A stretch of DNA of 64,000 nucleotides. Origin: Cheiracanthium punctorium (Eukaryota; Arthropoda; Arachnida; Araneae; Cheiracanthiidae). Both the position numbers and the translations under genes were made by a program. The stretch is from assembly GCA_038373885.1 (NCBI GenBank), contig JAWZYV010002511.1, positions 186,001 to 250,000 of the forward strand, written 5' to 3'. The notes under the pieces are model-generated. The model was not told where the DNA came from, made no database searches, and saw nothing but the letters and a program-made list of their open reading frames with translations. Numbering within the stretch: position 1 is the stretch's first letter; each line of letters begins with the position of its first letter. Below, piece by piece: positions 23,800-35,062 of the stretch.

Positions 23800-25170
23800 G
23801 TAATTCGCTACTGTCAATAATGTAGCTTGCTAAGCCACAGTTCTAAAATTTTTGGTCTGACTGCTATGACTGGTTGTAAACTATGATTTCAAAACTTTCA
23901 AAATATGTAAAAGTTAATTTTATGATTTCATACATTTCATAAACGCTTTATCAATTTTTTCCCCTAAACGTTCTTTTTTTTAATGCTTAAATCGTAAATC
24001 CTTGGCATAAAAAGATACAAAAAGGCAACTATAACTTAAATTGCATTTTTTTTTCAGTATAACATTCAACATTTCTCTTAACAGAAAAAGTCAAATATTT
24101 TTCTCACTTTCTTCCAGTTTTTCCTTTAAACACTTTCAGGTCAGAGCTACTTCGACAGCATATATCCCGTCAGTTTTTCAGGTACTTTTCATGATTTAAA
24201 AAATACTCAAGAGGTATATATTTTGATTTTTTTTATTTATAAACTTCAAACTCTTCTTATTTATAATGAATGAACTATTTAAATGTACTAAGAATTATTA
24301 TTTAATAAGAGAGTATTGAAAAATCACCTTTTAAAATAAAAAAGTTCCTCTAAAGAAAATTGCTTTTTAATATAAAGTTCCACAGATTTTCCGACTTATT
24401 CAAATGTAAAAATACCTGGAAATAGGTTTTATTTGTGAATAAGTATTATTTAATAGCATTTGCTTTTGTATGGTGCATTTCAAAGCCGAATCCACAAAAA
24501 GTATCTCTAATTCTTTAGCGTTTCGTATATTTAATTCTCTTTGATTCTTCCGTCTCTCTTTCTATGTATATTTAGCTTAAAGGAGAGTTACAACCTTCGA
24601 GTAACTGAAAAGAGCTGTATTTTGACCTACTTTCAAAGCTTTGCTACACCTTTAGTTATTGATCAATCTGCACAAAAATTTTATTTGTTATTCTTTTATT
24701 ATTGATAAATGCATATATGCAATACCATATTTATCAGAAAATAGGAAATTTATTTATGACATAAAATATTTGTTGTTTTTTTCAATATCAAGATTTCATA
24801 GTCAACTACTGCGCGCAAACTCACAGAATGAAATATTGATATACAGTTGAAATATTTTCATTTTTATAAGCACAATATAGTAGGTAAACACCTACACCTA
24901 AATATTTTTTTCTCAATTTACAATCCCCCCCCAGGGTTCAATAAAAAATGAAAATAAAAAATTTATACTTTTCATGATATATATTTTTTTTTTCAAAATG
25001 ATAAATGAATACAAAACATGAAAAAACAGGTGTAGGTTATAGACATTAGTACCATGTACTTACCCAGCAAATTTCAAGCTAATACCTGAATAAGTTTTTG
25101 CACAATCATGCGCGCAAGTTGCAAAAATGCAGTTTTGAGAAAAACGCGTTTAAACTTTTAAAAAGTGAAA
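23800..25170. other. AT-rich DNA, no gene recognised
   Basis: No element with paired ends could be supported. ACACCTACACCT at 24890 and its partial inverse near 25035 are the only suggestion of structure. Confidence 0.5.
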
Positions 25171-25171
25171 A

Positions 25172-25196
25172 TTTATATATATATATATATATATAC
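25172..25196. repeat. (TA)n microsatellite
   Basis: An uninterrupted run of about 12 TA dinucleotides, which the 104-residue frame at 25098-25412 reads as YIYIYIY. Confidence 0.9.
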
Positions 25197-25234
25197 AGTC
25201 CCTATTATAAATTTTGGGTTTTAAAACATGCCTG

Positions 25235-25590
25235 CAGCATACACTACACCCTCTGCTTACTCGTTAGCGGCCTCAGCTGTCAATTTGGCAAGCTTTCGAG
25301 CTCTACGAGCTTCCAAAGTTTACATTTCGGCTTTCAAGTTCACCTGCAGCAATACGTTTTTGGTCCATCTCGACAGCAAACTGTCTTGCACATTCACCTA
25401 GATGGGATTTGATATCATTCATCATTTTAACCTGCCAGATTGCTCATCATTAAACAAAACCACAGCAATATTTACTGCAATTTCTACGATATCGCTTCCA
25501 CATCCTGACGTTTTTGCACAAATCTTCCAAATTAATGAGTTTAAAGACTCATTAGAGTTTTGTGTATGCCCCCCCTAAGCATTTTTAATA
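25235..25590 (-). pseudogene. Transposase-like C-terminal relic
   Basis: Reading the minus strand from ~25585 down gives KCLGG, then TQNSNESLNSLIWKIC, then VEIAVNIAVVLFND. After a frame change come MMNDIKSHLGECARQF, VEMDQKRIAAGELESR and, in a third frame, RARKLAKLTAEAANE with a stop near 25260. The TQN.NES.N..IW motif followed by a VEIA..IAV..FND block and a basic R/K-rich tail matches, from memory, a transposase-like protein family repeated in arthropod and cnidarian genomes, possibly Mutator-like. At least two frameshifts and a stop make it dead. Only the last ~110 codons remain and no terminal repeats were found. Confidence 0.5.
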
Positions 25591-25599
25591 AATATGAAA

Positions 25600-26379
25600 A
25601 TAAATAATTGACCAAGGAGTTTATCGCAACAAGTAAAGGGAAAATACATAGAGCTGAAATTTGAAACCAACGAGATAAGAAGGGAGGGGGTGTCTGCTTT
25701 CTAATGTAAACAACAGCAGTGAGCTCTTTAAATCATATGGCATCCACATTTCTTTTTTGCAATTACTCGCGTTCTAATAGGAATATTTCCATGCGGTTTG
25801 AAGCAAATGATTTAGAAATGTTCAAATGTTTGAAAAATTCAGTAATATTTTTTCGATTTTTTGAAGATTTAAAGGTTGACGATTTAAAGACTCGTGGATA
25901 ATATCTGAAAAGAAAACAAACGTATATAGTTGGTACTTTTATCGCTCAGCGAGTTAAAATTTGACCCCCCAGAGACTGTCAGGATGAATTTACCTTACCG
26001 AAAATGACAAGCCAAGTGACGCTGTGGGACCGGTTTCAAGGGTTTCAAAGCGTTCACTTGAATTAAATGGCCAAGCTTCCAAAATACCACCAAAGCCGTT
26101 AGCAATACATAAATTTCTAAATCTTTTGTATGGTTACCTTTCCACTGCTCATTTTAATGGCTTGGGTTTAAAATTCAAGTAACACTCTATGTAAAACGCA
26201 TTTAATGCTTACAAAATACGAGGTAAATATAAATACTGTTGCACAGAAAGTCCGCTATTTTGAGTGCATATTGAAGAGTGCACCATTTAAAACCTGTGCT
26301 TTCTTATATCTAAACTTATACCCTATATATGCATTCTGTTATTAATTCAACATTTAACCACGGTATATTGAGTACCGCG
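25600..26379. other. No feature recognised
   Basis: AT-rich stretch without paired repeats or a credible coding frame. The 60-residue frame at 25719-25901 has no domain. Confidence 0.5.
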
Positions 26380-26730
26380 CAGAGTTGGCAACTGCTCCGG
26401 AACATAAATAACTCCTTTTTTAAGCAGTACCGTTCGGCTTAATTTACAGCAAAAACTCCGCTACGAGTTCATAGCTGCCAACTATTCCGGAATATCATTA
26501 ACCACTTTTTTTTAACAGGAGGATTGGGCTTAAAATATGGCAGAAATTTTGTCTCTGGCGGAAGAGTTTGTTACTTTTTTGTAAAAATTTACTGTTCGTA
26601 AAAAGTGGTTAATGATATTCCGGAATAGTTGGCAGCTATGCGGGTTGATTACCAGCAGAAAAAAAAACTACATTTAAAAATTTAATGTTCTCAAAAAGTG
26701 GTTAGTTATATTCCGGAGCAGTTGCCAACT
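26380..26730. mobile_element. Family A MITE (A-5), split by another A copy
   Basis: The left end AGTTGGCAACTGCTCCGGAA has the family block; the right end TTATATTCCGGAGCAGTTGC is its inverse. The interior is broken by a complete younger copy at 26470-26640. The right end abuts, in mirror orientation, the left end of a third A copy. Confidence 0.75.
26470..26640. mobile_element. Family A MITE (A-6), nested
   Basis: 171 bp between CATAGCTGCCAACTATTCCG and its inverse ending GGCAGCTATG. Flanks CGAGTT and CGGGTT suggest a 6-bp TSD with one mismatch. The termini are near-perfect, so it is younger than the host copy A-5. Confidence 0.88.
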
Positions 26731-26758
26731 GCTCCGGAATATAACTAACCACTTTTGT
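26696..26758. repeat. Perfect 31-bp-arm palindrome of two A-family ends
   Basis: Two family A termini meet head-to-head: 31 bases running through TTCCGGAGCAGTTG, a single C, then the exact reverse complement. The second half starts a new A copy whose right end is absent. Confidence 0.85.
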
Positions 26759-26769
26759 TAAACAGTAAC

Positions 26770-27460
26770 TTTTCAATTAAATTATAACAAAATTTCAAAG
26801 AAAGGAGAAGCATCTGTAACATGGAATTGCACTGCAAAGGATTTTCGAAAAGAGGCACATTCTACTAAATTGTCGATTTTTAAGAATTTTTTCTCGGTCT
26901 CGCAACTGATTCGGGTTTATCGCTTATTGCAGTGTATATTACAGCCTGTAAAGAGGTATTCTAAAAATTTCGAAGTGCATGACATAATTAGTTTATTTGT
27001 GTTTATGTGCCAAAATCAAGTTTTTTTTTTTCGAACTACACCGTTAAGGATATCTGGCCGTTTTTTTCACCCAAAAGTAAACAACTAATATTTATTTTAA
27101 AAGAGTTTTATTCTGAAAGAAAAGGACTACTAAAATAAAGAAATTAGGAGAGCCGTCAGAAGAAACTGACAACTTAATTATAAAATCTTATGGTTTTTCC
27201 CTCATAGAAATTAAAAACTGCAAAAAAAGTTCTAGTCTCCCTTACGTGCTTTGGGAGTTAAGCGTATTTTAATTTCGGTGTTCTTTATAAACATAGTTAC
27301 AATTAATGATAATGTTACAATAAATGATTAAATCATATCAATGAGCGAGACGAATTGTGGTGGTAATGGAAAAGTTCCGCTATTAAATTCTTTTAATGTC
27401 AATTCCTTTAAGGGTAAATGTAAATAATATGGTGCTTATAAATTCTTTTATACTTAGATT
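26770..27460. other. No feature recognised
   Basis: AT-rich sequence with scattered short frames (for example 26870-27088) lacking any motif. Confidence 0.5.
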
Positions 27461-27463
27461 TTG

Positions 27464-28837
27464 TATAGGGTCGGGGGAGGATGGTAGTATGGGGGAATTG
27501 CAAAATACCTTTTTTTTTAAATAAAAATTTAGATGTTTCAATATTTTTTGCTATGGAAATATATTATAACAACATAGCAAATGTTTCTAAGGACGTTCTA
27601 GGATATTTCATCAGTATTAATGTGTGCAAAACTTCTTACTTTTACTTTAAAATACTGCCCGTTAACAAGTGATATTAAAAAACTGTCTTCTGGATTCCTT
27701 ACAATTACATAAAGCATTTGTAATTTGATTCATATTAGCAGAGAGACTTCAAAAGAACTGAATTATATAAAAAAAAATTAAGAATAAAATTGTAATATCT
27801 ATCTTTAAAATTTTTCCTTCTGACGTGGGGTAAAATGGGGGTATGGTTACACTTAACAAAATTCTATATGGTACTGACAATTCTGTTTCTCCTTTAGTTA
27901 AATATTCCTAAAACAACAGTTATAATCTATGAAACTGACATTTTAATTTACTGTTTAACGTAGAAATTAATTCTGTGGAACCAGAAGCGTAGCCAAGAAT
28001 TTTTTTCGGAGGTGAAAATTTTTTCGAGAACTCAAAAAATTAGAATGCAATACAGCTTGAAAAATCGATATAACATATCTTTTTTGGGGGAAGGGGGGGG
28101 GAGAGGAATGGAACCCCTTTATTTTGCCTACAAGGGTTCGCATATAAAATGAATTATTAAAAAAAGGAAAGAAAAATTAAATTCATAAATTGAATTTGAA
28201 ATCTATCTAGTTGGAGAAACATACATTAGATAAAATATTAAATTTGGCTTAGATCCGCAGCTGAACCTCAAATTTTTCAAGGGGAACTTTCAAATTTATC
28301 CACAAATACGTACTCGTTTTCATATATTAAGTTTACTTAATTCGGATTCGGGAGTGGCTACAGGCCCATCAAACATCCCCTGCCTGCACCCTAGTGTGGA
28401 AACTAGCAGCATTTGCCATATGCTGAGTAAACCTGAATTTGATAATCGTGGACATTATTTCTTTAGCTAAACATTTTGACAGATAATCCTTTTCTGTGCA
28501 TCTTTTTCTTGAAGTATATTAAGAATACATTGAATTGGGCGTCTTTTCTTTCATTCATAGCATTAACATGATTTTTATTAAAAAAATTACAGGTACGTTT
28601 GTATTACCCCCATTTTCCCCCACCATGGGAGAAAATGGGAGTATCAATATTTGTGCCTAACTAAAATTGACACCTTAGAAAAGCCTTTTGATAACATTAA
28701 AAAATATTCAACGTATCAAAAAGTCAACGTATGTAATATACGTCAATAATTCAATTAATATAAATTTCAGAGCTTGATTTTAGGACCTTTAAAAAAAAAC
28801 ATGATACCTACCACTTCCTCCCCACCTGAACCTATAG
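27464..28837. mobile_element. Degenerate G-rich TIR element
   Basis: Outer ends TATAGGGTCGGGGGAGGATG and, reverse-complemented from 28837, TATAGGTTCAGGTGGGGAGG are similar. An inner pair GTGGGGTAAAATGGGGGTA (27825) and its near-exact inverse (28605-28622) is better conserved. It may be one ~1.4-kb element with a second inside it. No transposase was recognised. Confidence 0.4.
27983..28010 (+). mobile_element. hAT 5' terminus fragment (AGAAGCGTAGCCA)
   Basis: CCAGAAGCGTAGCCAAGAAT matches the CAGGGGCGTAGCCA terminus of the hAT MITE at 56097-56266. No opposite end was found. Confidence 0.45.
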
Positions 28838-29508
28838 TGTAAAAAAATATGAAATATTTGTAGAATTTTAAATGAAACAATACTTTTACTTTAATATCTT
28901 CCAACGTAAGCTTAACATGTTTGTTAAACTGATTGGTAGTGTTCTTACTATGAATGCCATATATTTGGATATATCGTACGGTCGCTTTAAATGATAGTTT
29001 TCTTTCTTCGAATTACCTCTTTCAAATTCGCATTTTCTTCGGCAAATGGTGGCATATCACGAACACGCAATTTTTCATACTGTAACAGATAGGTCTATAA
29101 ATTTCGAAAGTAGCAATGTCTTATTTTTATTGTGCATTCAGAATGATTTCTTTTAGAAGAAGCCAATAAATTTGCTTAAAATTGGTTGTAATTTTTGCTG
29201 CTATCATGAATAATTCAGGTTGTTAAGCTGAAGCAAAATCAGTCTATTGTGCAATACCAAAAATAAGAATCTAACGCAATTGGCATACTTATTTTAATAA
29301 TAAACTGTTTATACCAATGATTATGGTTTAATGTTTTCTACGTTTCTATATGTGTTTTCAGTTTTTCAAGTTATGTATGCATATTGATATTTTACTTTAC
29401 TTATACAATTGAAAGTTCCTTTTTTATTTAATTTCTTAAATATTGTTACTTCTGATATGAAAACTCGCTGCTGTAAGGTGTAATTTGAACGAGTTAGCGA
29501 AAGATATA

Positions 29509-29852
29509 TCAGGTTGTAACGAAAGTTCTCCGCCAAATCTGCTTGATTCAGCTCATGCGGCACCCAGCGATTGAACTTATACATGAAGTTTATGTGATGC
29601 ATAGCACGGCTAATGGGCAAGGGCATGGCATTAATATCTAACTCTTTAGCTAGCTCTCTAGTGATTAAATACTGATCTTCTTCCACAAGTTCTCGCAGGT
29701 GTCACTCATCAACATTAGTAGGCCGGCCAGAGAGCTCTGCTCCTTGAATATCATAGACCCCGTTTTTTAACTTTCAGTACCAAACCTTCACAGTGCCATA
29801 TGATACAACAGTAGAATCTAAATTACACACAACAGTAGAATCTAAATTACAC
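29509..29852 (-). mobile_element. Mariner element, internally deleted
   Basis: The end TCAGGTTGTAACGAAAGTTC is preceded by TA (29507-29508) and is the 3' terminus relative to the coding strand. The body runs to ~29852, where a 24-bp unit is tandemly duplicated (29805-29828, 29829-29852) and similarity to the 403-bp mariner MITEs stops. The 5' terminal repeat is missing. This copy keeps transposase coding sequence that the MITEs lack. Confidence 0.8.
29540..29800 (-). pseudogene. Mariner transposase, N-terminal DNA-binding part
   Basis: The minus strand reads KLKNGVYDIQGAELSGRP, then (after TNVDE) LRELVEEDQYLITRELAKEL and YKFNRWVPHELNQADLAE. These are the mariner motifs GRP after the first helix-turn-helix, TRELAxEL in the second, and WVPHEL before the catalytic domain. 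Directly after ADLAE the frame runs into the terminal repeat, so the whole catalytic region (DxD and the last acid) is deleted. An in-frame stop lies upstream of TNVDE. It cannot encode an active enzyme. Confidence 0.8.
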
Positions 29853-29859
29853 TCAAATT

Positions 29860-31080
29860 AGAAGGGAAGTGATGTAGTCTGATTGAAACTTCCTTGATAA
29901 TTTGAATTTTATGCTTTTAAAAAATATTTCCCATGCGCTATTCATTAAAGGTGTTTCTTCTTTTTTTTTTTAAATTTCGTTTAAAATTATGAGACAAATA
30001 ATCGTTGAAAACTAGAAAAAAATAGTTTATGTAATAATCTGTGCTTAATAAAGTATGTGAGATAATTTTCTAGGAATATATAACTTGGCGTGTCATACAC
30101 CTTTACATTAGTTTTCCAAAAGGTAATATTTGTAATGTTGTTGTACAAAACAAAAAAAAAAGGTTTTTAAAAAAACAGGCGTTCTCACTTCCTTATCATT
30201 CACTGTTTTATGATAAACTTATTTGCACTTTCAGAAAAACTTCTTTGTAAAAAACAACTTTTACTTTAAAATCAAACCACAAAAATATCGTCACTATATA
30301 CAAGCACAACTATTTATGCAGCGTTCGCGGTTTCTGTCTCATTTTTCTGCTAACTGGAAGAAGAAAATTTTTATTTCTTAGTTGATATCCTAACTTTTGT
30401 GAGCTCCTATCTCAATTCTTCAGAGTTATTCAATCTTCTTTGAAGTACTATATCAATGTAACTGAGTAGGTTGTTTTTATTAATCCCGTTCGTTCTGAAT
30501 GAAACTGGAGGACTATTTTATTTGTTTATTTCTTCTTCTTGGCTTTGAATAGGACCGAAGGGCCGATGGAGTACCCATCTTTTAGATTATTAAGCTTCCT
30601 TTTCTTCAGATTTTGGTATGTGATTTTTCTTTATTCTTCGTTGCTCTATATATCGTATAAATGTACGAATGTTGAGAATCATAGTGAAGGTAGTACGTAA
30701 AATTTGTTTTATTTCAACGTCTTTGTGCGGGGGAAACCTTTTGCGTCTTAAGCAGCGTGGATACAAGGGCTGGAGATCGGACTGTCAACATCTCCTGAGT
30801 ATACCTAAGCCTAGTACACACTAATTGACAAATTTGCATGACTGTTCCGTGGTATTTTTACATGCTTTGGTATTGGTTCTGTTATGTTGCGATACTTGTT
30901 CCGCCGTATATATATCGAACAACAAAGTTTTGGAACATTACCTCGAGACAAGATGCAGGGGTGTTCCACAATTGCCATGTCATTTTAGCCGTCATCGCAG
31001 TTCAAAAAATTGCCACTCCACCAAACTACCAAGAAAATGTTTTTTTTCCATCGCCAGTCCTCTACCTTGCCTACGACCTC
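29860..31080. other. No gene recognised
   Basis: AT-rich to 30700, then somewhat richer in G+C with overlapping 80-residue frames at 30825-31088 in two registers. Neither frame shows a domain, signal peptide logic or a partner exon. Confidence 0.5.
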
Positions 31081-31084
31081 TAGA

Positions 31085-31500
31085 GTAACACGTTCTCCGC
31101 ACATAAAGCCTCAGAACAGGAACTTTTACGTTATCAGCCGGCCTGCTACAATGACATCATCATGGTTTTGTTTTAACAAAGTAAACTTATTTAAAATTTC
31201 TGGTGAATGCTACAAATATTACAGAATATCTTAAGAAAAAAATTAAAATACCTTCCTGATACAAAATCATAATGACCTATTTCTGCGTCATATCATATAA
31301 TTAGTGATGGTTAAAAGTTGCCATTTGTCGTAAAATTAAATTTTCTATCATAAATCATAAAAATTATTTATGCTTGAGTTAATTCACCATAAATTTTAAA
31401 TAGTTTAACGTTGTGTAAGTGAAACTGTGATGACGTAATTACAGTGCACTTGCTAATGACGTAAAACCTTCCGATCTTAGACTTTCTTTGTTTAGGCATC
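31085..31500 (-). mobile_element. Family C MITE (C-9), left half of an inverted pair
   Basis: It starts TAACACGTTCTCCGCACATA and ends TTTGTTTAGGCATCAC. Interior blocks match the family in reverse orientation. It abuts C-10 with no spacer. The outer flanks of the pair, TCTAGAG before C-9 and CCTAGAG after C-10, look like one 7-bp TSD with one mismatch. Confidence 0.78.
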
Positions 31501-31886
31501 ACCCTCTGTACATAGAAAGCCTTACAACTAAATTTTTGACGGCATCACAGTTTCGTTTTCCCAAAGCCTATCATCTTTAAATTAGTGGTGAATTTTCTCA
31601 CTCAAAATTTTTTAATGATTTAAGATAGAAAAATTGATTATACAACAAATGGCAATTTTTTATCATCACTAATTGTATAATACGATACAGAAGTAGATCA
31701 CGATGAATTATTTTGTATCAAAAAAGTATTTTAATTTTTATCTATCATTTAATATTTTCTAATATTTTTAGCATCCACCAGAAATTCCAAATGATATTAC
31801 TTTTTGAAATGAAAACTGTGATGATCAAGTCCCAATGATAACGTTAGAGCTTCAGTTGTCAGACCTTCTATATGTAGAATGAGTTG
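31498..31886 (+). mobile_element. Family C MITE (C-10), right half of an inverted pair
   Basis: It begins at the degenerate terminus ATCACCCTCTGTACATAG and ends ATATGTAGAATGAGTTG. The family block CAACAAATGGCAATTTTTTATC shows forward orientation, opposite to C-9. Confidence 0.78.
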
Positions 31887-31889
31887 CCT

Positions 31890-32530
31890 AGAGCCAAGCT
31901 TGGGTGCAGACGTTTGTATCACGGCAGTCCCAAAACTCGTAAAAATGTTGCAGCGTTACAACGTGTCATGAGATGGGTCTTCCACGAGCTTGCTAGGTGT
32001 ATGTGGAGGGACGGGGGTGCATAGCAGGTATCGCGACTTAGTCCCACAGTGTATGCGTTCCCATACGATGTCGCGTGAATTTGTCGCATAGATTTCAATT
32101 TAAAAAATCTGTCGAGTTGTTAAAGAGTTTCACCCATTGTTAAATCCATGTTTAACATGTTCACTCTTATCCTTTAAAAGACACAATGGACAAGATTCCT
32201 TCTTTTACAATTTTCCTTCCGAGCTTGGATATCGTTTAATCCTCTGCTGGAGACGACGTTGTGCTAGCAAGTTAAATATGATAAATATGGATTCAAAAAT
32301 AAAAATGAACAAGAAAAACATGATCTCTCGCTGATAAAATCCTTCTTCATACTTATTGCTCCACGCTTGAAGCTTTCCTGGATCCGCGACTAGGCTTAGG
32401 CATATACCAGTAACAAAACTTTTTAAGGTAAAGATTGCTTATTTGGACTTACTTTAACGTTATCGATGGTTACTCTCCGAAAAGGAGTCGAAATAATTCC
32501 AGTCGGAAAGAAGTTGTTACTTTTCAGACA
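31890..32530. other. Mixed-composition DNA, unidentified
   Basis: 31890-32100 is less AT-rich, with no recognised motif. The 65-residue frame at 32137-32334 has no domain. Confidence 0.4.
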
Positions 32531-32536
32531 GAAATA

Positions 32537-32939
32537 TCAGGTTGTAACGAAAGTTTTCCGCCATATCTGCCTGAAATACTAACTTCTAACTCCTTAGATA
32601 ACTGTTTTTGAACTTTCGGTATCAAACCTGCACAGTGTCACATGATACAACAATAGTACTTAAAGCTGTACTCATAATTCGTTGATATTCTGTAGCTGAC
32701 TTTTTGCAACAGAACTGGAAGTAAATGATGGTTCTAATCCTCTAGAGTGATAGTTCTATTTGAGACACCCTATACTTAATGATAACTATATTTTTTACAG
32801 ATTTCACAACACAGTGTTATAAAGTAAACCTCTTTCTTTCAAATGCCAAAAATCGTTTGACAAAATATGAGCAAATACGCCAACGAGAACTGTGTGCTGA
32901 GGAAGTTTGCGGTGGCGGGAAACTTTCGTTACAACCTAA
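32537..32939 (-). mobile_element. 403-bp mariner-derived MITE (second copy)
   Basis: Termini TCAGGTTGTAACGAAAGTTT and GAAACTTTCGTTACAACCTAA, flanked by TA on both sides. It has the same 403-bp length as the copy at 7566-7968 and the opposite orientation. The block GTATCAAACCTGCACAGTGT matches the mariner relic at ~29780, showing the parent family. Frames at 32779-33130 that read through the right terminus are not genes. Confidence 0.9.
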
Positions 32940-32944
32940 TATTT

Positions 32945-34838
32945 TCTTTCAGACACAAAATACAATTTTTTACCATTTCCCCCTTTTGTAGATTCGGCTT
33001 CGTTAATTTTCTAGTAAAACATATGGTTTTTACGCCTAAAACGCTTCATCAAGACGGTAAGAAAGGAGCAGACGAACCAGATTTCATGTTTCTCCGAAGA
33101 GGAGGTTTTATTTTTTTCTGGAGTGTTTAAGTGGGTAAAAATAAAGGGTGCTAATTTTAACCCGAAAGATAGTGCTGGATAGAGCACCGTTTGAAACACA
33201 ATAATATTAGGTTAAAATAAAGCCCAAAGAAGCAGTAAGAAAACTCTGAGCTTAAGAAACTTATTGCACATTTGAATGAAAGCAATGTGGTACGGATAAT
33301 TTTAACAGCATGACTCTACTCGGAAGCTCTGATTATTTACAAAGTATGTAAGTGAGGACATTTTCACAAGCAACACTGTCAGAAAATTGGTAACAAAAGC
33401 TTATTAGACTTTCAGAAAAACGGATTTAGCGCGATATACCGAAGTCTTTAGTAGTTTGGACAGCGATCAAACCAACAACTCTGGTTTCTGTTCCAATGAT
33501 AAACATGAACCTGAAATGTTTTGTGTAAAATAAATATATACACGGAGAAATCTTTCGAATTGCTTTGATTTTTTACACTTCCGCTAACCCATGGAGACAA
33601 CTGGAGAGAGCAGCCTATCTTTTCGTAATGCACCGGAGTGTGGACGAAATGTGTTCCTCTGCGCCGCATCACACATAAGGTCAAACGCGTAATACGCATG
33701 CGCATCACGCATATGACAGAAACACAATGCATCGTGCGCATGCGTTTTGGTCACATCCGCGGAAGCCTACTTGGCGCACCTTTTTAGCCGCTTTGCTCTC
33801 TCCAGTTGCCTCAATGCGCTAACCCCATGTTTTTTATATTCCCCTTAACTCATTATATTATCTGTTGCCACATAATTATATTTATATGGAAATCTGTATC
33901 AATTGCACGAGAAAATTTTTACCATCCTCTTTGCGGGGAGGGGGTCTTCCATCTTATTAAACACTAACTAAACGATAAAGGAATTGAGTAAGCTGAATTA
34001 TTAAGAGATGATATTGAATAAACAAGATACAACATTTTTGCAGTCTGGACTTCCCTGATTGTTGTTCTTGGCTGTTTTGAATTTAAAGAAACCTTAATAT
34101 AGGCGCTGACATTCTGTTGTATAACTTTCACTCAATCAGTTTTCTTAGTACGCTGCTGCCACATGTTTTGAAAAGAGTATTGATAAAAGAAAATGTTTTC
34201 AAAAACAGAAATACTTTTTTTGTTACAGTTATGTTTTGAGAACAGTTTCAAAAGATTAGTACTTGTTTTTTTTATAAACTTTCTTCCGTAGAAAAGGTTT
34301 CAAATTCGAATTATATTGGAATTTATCTTGAAACATTAAAATGTCTTACATCATTTTTCTTGGACATGAAAAATAAAAGAAATAAAAAGAATCGATACTT
34401 AAGTACATATTCTTTCGTGATTTTATATATTTATTTTCCTTTGTACTTTCTCTGATTTAAAGCTGAACGAAAGCTGTTTAATCGAAAAGAAATGGAGAAA
34501 TAATGTTTCACTTTTTGTTTTTATTTTTTTTATTGTATTCATGACGTATCATTTTGTTCAACCCAAAACACTATTATAGTATAGATATATGTATATTAAA
34601 AAAATCTACATAAATTAATGTTACAAAAATTAACAGCCAGGCCTGGTTAGAGTGAGAATGTCTCAGTAAAATAATCAAACTTATTTCTGGTAGGATGGTG
34701 TGTATTGGTGATTACATACCTACATAAAAATTCTCTTTCAGTTTTATATTGCACTTCATTTTATAGTTCACCATTAACTGAAATAATGTAGATATCAATT
34801 CGTCTTGTCAGGGAAAATCCCGCCTTTTCGTGTTTTAC
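32945..34838. other. No gene recognised
   Basis: Mostly AT-rich. The local structure at 33595-33815 is annotated separately. Frames at 33011-33199 and 33448-33741 lack domains. Confidence 0.5.
33595..33815. repeat. 19-bp inverted repeat around a GC-rich patch
   Basis: GAGACAACTGGAGAGAGCA at the left and the inverse of GAGGCAACTGGAGAGAGCA at the right enclose ~220 bp. The interior has alternating purine-pyrimidine runs (ACGCATGCGCATCACGCAT, GTGCGCATGCG). Direct repeats GCTAACCCATG and GCTAACCCCATG lie just outside. It may be a small MITE; the family is unknown. Confidence 0.5.
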
Positions 34839-34839
34839 G

Positions 34840-35021
34840 CATAGGTGCCAAGTATTACGGAATATAGTTAACCACTTTTTGTAAACAGTAAATTTTTTGA
34901 ATAATTTTCCAAACTTGTTACCAGGCCAAGCCTTTTCCTCAGAAATTTTGCGGTATTTTACACAGAAAATTAAGGTTCACAAAAAGTGGTTAATTATATT
35001 CCGTAGTACTTGGCACCTATG
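34840..35021. mobile_element. Family A MITE (A-7), CATAGGTGCC subfamily
   Basis: Termini CATAGGTGCCAAGTATTACG and the inverse ending TTGGCACCTATG, 182 bp, perfect 8-bp TSD GTTTTACG (34832-34839, 35022-35029). The interior is the reverse of A-8. Confidence 0.93.
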
Positions 35022-35062
35022 GTTTTACGATTGTATTGTTTAGATTCAAGCTTAAACGGACA

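Noticed and set aside
24890..25045. MITE between CCTACACCTAAAT and AGGTGTAGG
   Set aside because: The inverse match is only ~12 bases and no TSD or second copy was seen.
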